Assembly: GCA_951394045.1 (NCBI GenBank)
Contig: OX595988.1
Span: 1,054,001-1,118,000 of the forward strand
DNA: 64,000 bases
Direction: 5' to 3'
Source of the DNA: Nitzschia sp. DOCU1
Taxonomy: Eukaryota > Bacillariophyta > Bacillariophyceae > Bacillariales > Bacillariaceae
This document shows positions 1-9,400 of this stretch, piece after piece; the stretch's first letter is position 1; every line of letters starts with the position of its first letter. Below the pieces are notes generated by a model. The model was not told where the DNA came from. It did no database searches and was given only the letters and a program-made list of their open reading frames with translations. The translations under genes were made by a program, and so were the position numbers.

Positions 1-661
1 GTCTGTCTTACCAAGTTCGCTGGCAAACTTTTCGAGATAAGTTTTGTTCATTGGAACACCAGCTCGTTTCACCATTCGTAGAGACTGGTGTACCAGTTCC
101 TCATCTACCGCTTCATTGGATATTTGATCCAGAATATTGAAAACTCGTTCGCGCTGTTTGTTGACGACAGTAGCAGCAGAATAAGAAAGGACCGTTTGCG
201 ATTTCACCGGCACGTCAAAACCGTTTACAAACGCACGACAGAAACAACAGGACTACTCACGGTCTTGGGTGATCCCGACATGATGTACTTGTCCAATAAA
301 CCAGACAAATTTTCCATGAGTCCCTTGACATATCTCGAATTTTGGTCCGCATTCTTTAGAACCCCCAAAAGGCGAGGACAAAAATGTGGTCAGTAGGCAG
401 TCGAAGCAAGAGTCAACGACGAGACAATCAATGACGTTGACGTACCCGGTCACCATTATTTTCTTCCGATGAAATAGAAGAGGAAGGGGAAGACGATGAC
501 GACGAGAATAGTTCTCGCAATGCCGGCCCAGACGATGACGACGACGTCGGATGAGCGGCCGAGGTACTCCACGATGGAACGAGAAACGCCGTCCCAAAAA
601 GGAGAAATTCCAAGAGAAGAGCTGCTGTCAAGACATTCATTTTGGGTAATTTGAACAGCAT
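1..661 (-). CDS. Predicted plastid-targeted protein of unknown function, 5' part (partial)
   Basis: Partial gene entering from the left edge. Manual exons on the minus strand: 661..446 (72 codons), 353..261 (31 codons) and 153..12. Both introns between them are phase 0 and GT-AG. A good donor (GTAAGA) lies at 11, so exon 3 probably ends with a phase-1 split and the rest lies outside the window. The N terminus (Met1 or Met8) has a strong hydrophobic signal peptide followed by GTAFLVPS, which resembles the signal-peptide/Phe cleavage site of diatom plastid preproteins. A Ser-rich linker (residues 34-66) follows, then a helical, charged segment. About 150 residues are visible. I do not recognise a family, and the plastid location is inferred from the presequence alone. 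Confidence 0.6.
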
Positions 662-1286
662 TCTATAGTTCGCGATGAATGTACAAGTCTATACCTGGCG
701 GCTTGGCTTCGCGTCGCTCTAGCAGTATAGCTGTCACGATTGTTTCATTCGACAACGCTATTGCACACATCATGGTGGTCGGCATCGTGAGCCTCACTTT
801 TTCGCCTCCTGCGTACTGGTGCATCCGTAGAATCCCACGTGGAAGTCACGGTCCAATAGAAATGTGCGCACATGCAAGTCTATCTACCCCAATACTTACT
901 CATTCAGAGTTACTACGTGAACACCGTTTTTCAGCGGATGAAGAACAGGCGCCGCGGACCTTTCATTCCGTTCAACCAAGACAGGCTTGAATAGCCCATG
1001 CAGTTATTACGGCGAATGTGCGAGGATGCCGCCATGATCCAAGAATAGAAATATGCCTCAGGCGCCCCCTGCCATAAGTAATGAATGCCTTATTCCTCAT
1101 CTTCCTTCATTCAGTCAAAATGTCGCGTTTTGTTGTTACTGGTCCATCCAGCACCGTCTCACTCACCAGATCCACAGCGAGAGAAATCCATTGCTTTCCC
1201 CTCTCTTCCGGAGGTCACCCAGTTGGATCCCAGTCTCCCTCCACTTCTATTGTTGTCGACCACTCAATCGAATCAAAAATAACAAC
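662..1286. other. Intergenic region, shared upstream of two divergent genes
   Basis: About 625 bases between the start of the left-edge gene (minus) and the chosen start of the villin-headpiece gene (plus). It must hold both promoters and 5' leaders. The reading frame of the plus-strand gene stays open back to 1053, but that stretch (Pro, His and Cys rich) does not look like protein. I see no RNA gene or clear repeat. Confidence 0.5.
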
Positions 1287-3221
1287 ATGATGATTGAGGA
1301 TTTCGAGAATGATTTGAGCGCCGAGCTGGTGATTCGGTATCATCACGATGACGACGATAATGTCTCCACTTTGAGTTTAGGGGATCAGTCCTACATTTTG
1401 GATCTCGCCAATCAAAAGCAATTCCGGGAAGAAATTCGTCAAGAAGAAGCCATGGAAGATGCCTTGCAGCTCTTCAAAACAGCCGTGGAGGATGGAGCTC
1501 CGAAAAGCATGGAACTCTTTAAAACCATCATTGCGCAAGTCTTGAAAGAGTTGAACGAAGAAAATCGCGAAAAAGATCGATTGCAAGACGAGTGGCTCGA
1601 AACCGCTTTGCAGGAAGAATTGGAGCGACGAAATCGTGAAAACAACCTGGGCGTCTCTCACCATACTGCAAAAAGCTCCTTTAGCCGAGGCGATACAAGT
1701 GTATTCTCGGCGGGTGTTCCCTCGATTTATAATGGCAGCAAATCCACCATTGCGATGCGGCGGCAAAGTACGGTCAAAATGTTAGAGTTGGATCAAAAGA
1801 TTCATGAGGAAGAGAAGAATATTTTGCACAAAAAGATTGCCAAAGCCGAAAAGCTCATGCAGGAAATTGTCGATGCCAAGGGCATTCTGGCCGCTCAAGA
1901 AACTAAACGATTCAAGAATCTTCAGAAGAAGATCAAGGAATATCAATCGACTCTGAAAAAGGCAGAAAAAGACGATTTGAAAGTATCCAAGCATACTCAT
2001 CATTCGTCCATGTATGACTGGGGTGCTGCGAGGGAGGATGATAATGATGATGGCGACGACGATGATACAGCATTTCAGGGCGATGATGTGTCGTCTTCGA
2101 GTTCTTCGTGTGAGGAAGAATCGGAGGCGAGCAATCATTCCTCTGACGCTGAAGACCTGGAGTGGGCCAAACAAGTTGTCGCAAAATTGACACTGAATTC
2201 GAACGACAACGAACATGAGGAGGAGGAAGACGAAGAAGATTCCAAGGAAGAAGTGCCCGTCAAAGAAATCAAAATGGGAGACTTAGAGAAAGCCAAGGCA
2301 AAACGCACCCCTCACAAGAATATTTCTTTCAATACGACAATGGCGACGACACGGCGTTTGAGTGGCTTTGAGCTACGAATGAAGGGTAGATTATCGGGTC
2401 GCTCGAATTCGTTGATTTCAGCCAATCATCATCACCTCGCTGTGACCAAGGAAGAGGAAGAAGACGAGCCGGAAGAAAATGAAACGGCGCTCGTGTCAGA
2501 GGAAGGATCCACTCATTCGAACACGACACCAAGAGATGACAACAAGACTGACGGTCCACAAGCACCAACCATTTACTCACCGGGAAAACGAAAATCGCCT
2601 TCTTGGAAGAATACAGACGTCGTGAGTCATATTCCGACGAAGCACACAGTTAGCGAGAATAGCTTGGCGAAATCCATTACCAGTCCTCCGCTTTCAGAAG
2701 CAACAACCACGCGAAAAGTCTCCCCTGTCCAACCGACGGCATCACCCACCAAGCGTATTATTTCCGCTCCTCCGCTTTCGGAAGTATCCAAGCCCAAATT
2801 CGTCGTTTCTCCTGGAAAAGCTCTCAACCCTGTGACGCGCATTGCGAGCCCACGACGTTCGATAGCTTCAAAGTTTGAAGTCGCACCCCCCACGAAATCA
2901 TCCCAGATTGCAAAGCCCCCCATCATCGTCAGTCCTCGTCCCGCGGAAACTGCCAGTAAGCCAAAGGTCATTGAGGCGAAACCCGTATCTCCGCCCGAGC
3001 CTAAAGCAGCCAAAGATACGTCGCCGCCTTCTTCGAATGGTGGGAAGTATACTCTCGAGGATTTCCAACAAGGCAGAGCCTCCGAAGCTAACTTGGTCGA
3101 CTGGGAACTGTATCTCTCGGACGCTGAATTCGAAAAGCATTTCGAAATGTCGAGGGACGCTTATGCCAAACTGCCAAAATGGAAACAGAGCAACGCCAAG
3201 AGGCGACTTCGAACGTGGTAG
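1287..3221 (+). CDS. Coiled-coil protein with C-terminal villin headpiece (actin-binding candidate)
   Basis: Single-exon protein of 644 residues from the first of two tandem ATG codons at 1287. The last ~57 residues match the villin headpiece fold: an N-subdomain starting YTLEDFQQG, then LSDAEFEKHF, the core LPKWKQ and a short basic tail. In villin and supervillin this domain binds F-actin. Upstream there are no gelsolin repeats. Instead there are long charged helices (residues ~35-120 and ~155-215, likely coiled coil), several acidic Asp/Glu runs, and a Ser/Pro/Lys-rich disordered region (~400-585) with repeated SPxK/SPP motifs typical of phosphosites. The role is inferred to be actin or cytoskeleton linkage. 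The usual C-terminal Phe is replaced by Trp. The 3' end faces the LRR gene 204 bp away. Confidence 0.8.
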   Translation: MMIEDFENDLSAELVIRYHHDDDDNVSTLSLGDQSYILDLANQKQFREEIRQEEAMEDALQLFKTAVEDGAPKSMELFKTIIAQVLKELNEENREKDRLQDEWLETALQEELERRNRENNLGVSHHTAKSSFSRGDTSVFSAGVPSIYNGSKSTIAMRRQSTVKMLELDQKIHEEEKNILHKKIAKAEKLMQEIVDAKGILAAQETKRFKNLQKKIKEYQSTLKKAEKDDLKVSKHTHHSSMYDWGAAREDDNDDGDDDDTAFQGDDVSSSSSSCEEESEASNHSSDAEDLEWAKQVVAKLTLNSNDNEHEEEEDEEDSKEEVPVKEIKMGDLEKAKAKRTPHKNISFNTTMATTRRLSGFELRMKGRLSGRSNSLISANHHHLAVTKEEEEDEPEENETALVSEEGSTHSNTTPRDDNKTDGPQAPTIYSPGKRKSPSWKNTDVVSHIPTKHTVSENSLAKSITSPPLSEATTTRKVSPVQPTASPTKRIISAPPLSEVSKPKFVVSPGKALNPVTRIASPRRSIASKFEVAPPTKSSQIAKPPIIVSPRPAETASKPKVIEAKPVSPPEPKAAKDTSPPSSNGGKYTLEDFQQGRASEANLVDWELYLSDAEFEKHFEMSRDAYAKLPKWKQSNAKRRLRTW

Positions 3222-3425
3222 TCGCGTAGTAGAACACCATATTAGCCTACCATGCACATTCTATTAGAGTGGCAACCATGGCTCATTGTCTGCTAGTCGA
3301 TCATCGTATAGCTCTTGAAGTGAAAGTATGCTCTATTTCAGCTATTAAACTGTAATGTAGATGTGAAATTCGATTTATTGTACAAACAGCCAGCCATCTG
3401 GCGATAGCCTAACGAGTGTGCCCCC

Positions 3426-6400
3426 CTACGCCCACAGCAGGAGGCCAGTTGTTGCGATCGCAACACTTGCCAGGAATCCAAGTGCACCCGAAAGTCTTGA
3501 CGCAGAGGAGCCGCAAGTAGTGCTTCCAAAGTATTTGTTCTTCGAGCACGATTGGCATGTGGGACCAGTTATTGATTCGCGCCCAGTTGGCGAGAAAGTA
3601 CCTGATGGGCACAGGATGCCGTCGCACTTAAAAGCGCCGACGTCGCCCCCGTTCCACTTCGTCTGCTCGCAAAGGTTGGGGTTGATGCCTTCAATGCGGT
3701 TTCCTCTAAGGAAGATCGTTAGGTCTGCGAACCGGGAGAGCTCTCCAGGCACAGTGCCGGTTAAACGGTTGCCAGAAAGATCCAAGAATACCTTCTCGGA
3801 CTCTGCAACTGAGCCCAATATTGTGGGAGGAATAGGACCAACCAGCTTATTTTGGGAAATATCGAGTGATACCAACGAAGGGTGCTGTGAAAAAGATGGT
3901 AGCGTCCCTGTCAGTTGGTTGCTGCTCATCCGTAGCGTCGTCAGCTTTCGCAACTCAGGAAGTTCTGGCACCTTCCCAGTGAAATCATTCTCAGAGCAAG
4001 TGAAGCTCTGCATGTTGTAGAGCTGGTTGAGCTCCGTCGGGATGGGGCCACCAAGGTTGTTGAAGCGTACGTCGACGTCAACCAGCGAGATACCTTGGCC
4101 GATACCGTCCAAAGAACGGATCTTCGTCGAATCAAGGATTAAGCTCCTCAAGTTGGTAGCCTGGGCGATGCCCTCAAAGCCAATATCGACAGCGTTCGAG
4201 TACAACCACAGGAATTTGAGATTGGGCAACTGGTATATTTCTGTCGGAATCGTACCAATAAGCCCATTGCTGCCCAGAAGAATGGATTCGACAGACGATC
4301 CCTGCTTGCACTTGACCCCATACCAACTGCAGATGTCAAATGCACTGTCCGTCCAACCATCCTTGTTCTTCCAACCGGTTCCACCTGTTGCTCCGAACAG
4401 CTTCTCAAGAATTCCTCGCTCTGTCGACTTCTGGATCGAAAGACAGAAATTAGATCCAAGGATCGGTGATCCTTGCAGGTCAGGACAGGATGAGCAGGCT
4501 GTGGTTTCAGACGTTTGTCGACCAGCTGGGCTGTATTCACCAGCAGGACACAGAAGGGCGTCGCACCCATATTTGCCAACATTTCCATCCATCCACTGGG
4601 ATAGTTCACAGATACCACTTCCGAAGCCAGTCAAAAGGTTGTTCTCAAGGTAAATATTCACCTGCGAAAATGCCGTCAGCGAATCTGGAACTGTTCCACC
4701 AAGGTTGTTTCCATCCAAGTAGACAGTGATCAACGCTGACTTGTCGCCTACCCCACCCAAAAAGTCATAAGGAATAGTGCCAGTAAACTGATTGTTCGAC
4801 AGGTATAGTTCGCGGAGGCTAGGCATAGTGGCGAATGATTTGAGTTGTCCAGTGAGTCCAACCCTGTCAATTTGGCTGTTCGTCAGCCCAAGTGATTTTA
4901 GAGCAGTCAGACTATTGACCGTATCCGGCAGGGTACCACGCCAGTCGTTGCTCGACAGGTCAAGGTCCTCGACTGCAACGAGGTTGCCGATCTCGGCGGG
5001 GATTTGTCCGCTGATGGCGTTTCCGACCAGGCTCAAGCGCTTGATGCTCGTTAGCTGACCAATCTTGGTTGACAATGTGCCCCCAAACATAGAGTCGGAC
5101 AAAATGAGGTCCTCCAGTGCCGTCAGGTCAAAGAGCTCATCTGGGATTGGCTTCCAGCCGAACGAGTTGTGGTGTAAATGTAGGACTCGAAGTGAGGTTG
5201 CCCGTCCAACCCCCTCCAGATCCGTGACGCGAGTCTTGTCCAAGTACAACTCTTCGATATGTTCGGCCTGGAAAAGAGCATTCAACCCAATCGTCACATC
5301 ATTGTTTCGCACATCAAGCTTCCTCAACTCGGGAAGGTGGAAGAGAATAGACGGGATGGCTCCATGTAAATTGTTTTCCATCAACGCAACCTCTGTCACT
5401 GCCATTTGTCCGAAATCGCCTTCAGGTTCGCAAGTAATGCCATACCAGTCGCAGAAATTAACCGTTTCGCTGTTCCAGCCATCAGAATTAGCCCACTCGC
5501 TGCCCCCAGCGGCGTCATAGAGTTCCATGAGAATCGAGCGATCGTCCATAGCGTCAGCCATGACGGGGCCACACTCAACTGAACCGTAATCAAGCGCTGA
5601 ACCAGGGTATGTGCAATTTTCGCATATCGTCTTGGCATCAACTCTTCGACCATATTCGTTGAAAGTGCCCGGGAAGCAAAGGATCGCATCACAGCCGTTA
5701 GCAACCTCTCCGTTGAACCATAACTTCTTCGCACAGACCTCGTCCGGGATCTCGGTAATTTGGTTTCTTCCCAGCTCGATCCGAAGATTGCCAAAGTTCG
5801 CGAAAGACGATGGGATTGGACCAACCAAGTTATTATAACTCAAGTCGACAATCAATAGTGCTGACTTGTTAGTGACGCCTTGAAGGAAGTCACCGGGAAT
5901 TGTTCCTGTGAAAGCATTGTGTCCGAGGTACAGCTCTTTAATGTTGGGAAGACCGTTCAGAGCAGGAAGCGATCCCGTAAGGCCAGGGCTGCCGCCAGTG
6001 GAGAACATCCCAGTCGGTACCGGATCTTCCTCCTTTTCGATCGAGAGAACTTCCAGTCGCGGAAGCGAGCCGACTTGACGAGGAATCGCACCTACGAACT
6101 CGTTGTTTCCGAGCGACAAGTGCTTGAGTTTACCCAACCGTCCGAGTTCGCTGGGAAGGGTACCGCGAACGTCGTTGTCAAATATGTAAAATTCTTCCAG
6201 ATTGGTCAACTGCCCAATCAATGAGGGCAGCGTCCCAGTCAAATAATTCTGACTCAAATACAGCTTCTCCAGTAGAGTCAAATTAAAGAGCTCATCTGGC
6301 AGTTGCCCAAAAAGTTGCGAGCTCGTCACGTGTAGTTCTTTCAAGTTCATGGCACCCCCAATTGCCATAAGAGAACTCGTGTTGGTCTCAGAAATGATAA

Positions 6401-9400
6401 TAGTTTCAAGGTTGATGGCATTCTCAATGTTGATGAATGAAACGACGATTGGGTTCTTCTGGAGGTTCAACAGCTCGAGTCCCTCGAAACGCCAGATCAA
6501 GACTACCTCGGCGATACCCACAAGATTATTATCTTCCAGCTCGATCTTTTGTACAAGTCCCTCAAAATCACCGTCGGCGTGACAAGTGATTCCCTCCCAT
6601 GTACAGTGGTCCTCGGTCTTGAGCCAATTATTGTCAGATTTCCACGACGGACCGCCCGTGCTCTGGTAAAAGTTAATAAGGGCCGTGTGCTCGAGGGAAG
6701 CACCACATGTCGTGCTTCCCAGGACACTTGTCATGAACGGCGAGTCACAAGTCATACATGCGAGATTTCCAGTGGCTCGGCCGTACGAATTGAATGTGCC
6801 TGGAGCGCACAGGATACCGTCGCAGCCATATTTACCAGTATTGCCATTGTTCCAGTTATTGTTGCACAGCTCCGTCGGGAGAGAGTTGAACATGTTCGAT
6901 GCCAAGTACAGATTCATTTGTGTAATCCGGGAGAGTTCCGAAGGGATCTCACCCGTGAGCATGTTGTAGCGCAGATCCAAAGTCACAAGCCCGGTATTGG
7001 AGTTGCTTTGCAACATGGTAGGAGGAATCGTTCCTGTGAACATGTTATGTTGGAGGTAAATTTCTGACAGCTGCGTTTGGTTCGCGAAGTCGAGAAGGTT
7101 GCCCATGAGCCCCCCCTCGTTGGATTCTTGATCGGACAGATCCAAATACTTCAGATTCATCAAATTAAGAAGAGCAACCGGTAAGTATCCCATGAGCCCG
7201 TTCTGGCTCAGCTTCAGATACTCGAGACTGCTCAAATAGCCGACCCATTCTGGGATAATGCCTTTCAGTCCAGCATTTCCGAGGCTCAAAATCTTGAGAT
7301 TCGGCAGGCCTTGAAGGTCTGGCACGACCATTTGGGGGAACGGGTTGTCGGACAAGGACAAGGTTTCAAGGTTGGACATGCTGTAAATGTCGCTGGGAAA
7401 CTCGGTCATCGCGTTTCCGTCAGCGCGAATTACCCTCAGCGAGGGTGCTAAGGAAATACCGCTGAGGGACGTGAGACCTGTCTCAGACAGATCCAAATAT
7501 TGGAGACTGACGGCATTTTGAATTCCAAACAAGCTGACAGTGATATCATTCTGCTTCAGAATCAACTTCTTTAGGTTCGGGAGGTTGAATATATCTGCGA
7601 CGAGAAAACCCAAGAGGCGGTTGTTTTGTAGGTCGATCGTCTCAACCGATGGATTATCGTCCGACACACATTCGATACCGTACCAAGTACAGATGCTTTC
7701 GTCGGCATCCAACCAGTTCGTGCTTTCCAGCCAATTCTCCCCGTTCATTTGTTTGAAAATCTTTTCGAGGACGGCTCGTTCTGAGTTCAATGCCTGTTCT
7801 ACACCCGTTAGACAGTCAACGCTTCCCATGTAGCCATTAGTACCCGTGGAGCAAGTCTGGCATGTTGAAGCACTAGGGCCTTTCCTTCCAAGGGCATTGT
7901 AAGTATCCACCGGGCAGAGAAGACCATCACATTGATATTGGCCCACATCTCCACCAAGCCAATTTGACATCTTGCAAAGGTCGCCAGCAATGCCAGTGAT
8001 TTGATTGTCTGCGACGTACAGGGACATTTTTTGAAACTCGGTTAAAGACCCCGGGATAGTTCCGGTAAGCTGGTTGGAAATCAAATCGACCTTGACCTCG
8101 GTCGACAAGTCGGTGACGCCGTCCAAAAAGTTGGGGGGGATGGAACCGCTGAGACTGTTCAATCCGAGGTAAAGCTCAGAGATGACGGTTAGCTTCTCAA
8201 AAGCAGGGAGCGTGCCGGTCAAACCAGTACCCAGAGCGCTGCTGTCGCCGTGACTGATCCCAATATCGTCAGTGCCAAGGATTCCGCCCTCACGTTGGAG
8301 CGAGAGGAAGCGCAAGTTGGTAAGTTCGTTCAATTCTGGCGGAATGGTTCCTTCGAAGTTGTTTTCTGCCAAGTTCAATTCTTTCAGATTTGACAGGTCG
8401 CCAAGAGCAGCTGGAAGTTTTCCGACAAACTTGTTGTGGTAAAGGCGGAGAATTTCAAGGCCCGTCAGAGCTCCGACCAAGTTCGGGACTCTGCCCGACA
8501 GTTGGTTGTAGCCAAGGTTGAGTTCTCGCAAGTCCGACAGCAAATAAAGTTCATATGGGATCTCGCCTTGAAGATTGTTGTCGGCAAGGTTCAAGGTGGC
8601 CAGATTCGGCGCGCCGCCCAGGCCTTCGATCGAGTCCAGGTTTACATCTTCGAGCTCAAGTACGGTCAGATCAGCAGCATTTTGGATGCCATCAAATTCC
8701 ACAGCGAGAGTGTTCTTGGATAAAATCAATGCGTTCAACCCCTTCAACTTGAAAATGGAGCCAGGAACTGTGCCTTGTAGTCCATTGTCTGTTAGATCAA
8801 TCTTGAGTACATTGCCCGATCCGTCGCACTCAATGCCATAGAAACTGCAGACATCTGCAGAGTCATCCCAGCCCGTTTTTTGCTTCCATGCGCTGCCAAG
8901 AGTAGCTGAGAAGAAGTCCGATAGGATTCCGGCCACCGATCCATCGTTGCCGAAAGTTGTCACCTGCGCACTGCACGACTTGGCACCGAAAAAGTCGGTA
9001 CCGCCGTTTGAGCACTTGGTACATGGCGAGCTGTCGTCACTCTTGCGTCCAGCGCTGTTGGCCGTTCCCTTGGGACACAAAATACCGTCACAACCATAGC
9101 TGCCGACGTCGCCACCCATCCAGTCTGAGATCTGGCAAAGGCTGGAGTCGATTCCAGAGATGCGGTTACCCGAAAGATCCACAAAAAGCTTATCAAAGCG
9201 TGACCACTGCGACGGAACAGAACCAGTAAGTATATTCTCACTCAAATCAACCGTAATGGCGCTGCCCAAGTTTCGGCTGTTCGACAATAAGGCTGCAGGC
9301 AAGGTCCCAGTCAAAGCATTGGATCCAAGCTCAAGCGACGTCAGCTGTGCCAAGTTGGAGAACGGCAGCATGGGTCCGCCGATGCCCCCCACCGCCACCA

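Noticed and set aside
1053..1286. Upstream extension of the villin-headpiece frame
   Set aside because: Composition is not protein-like, while tandem ATGs at 1287/1290 begin a sensible acidic protein.
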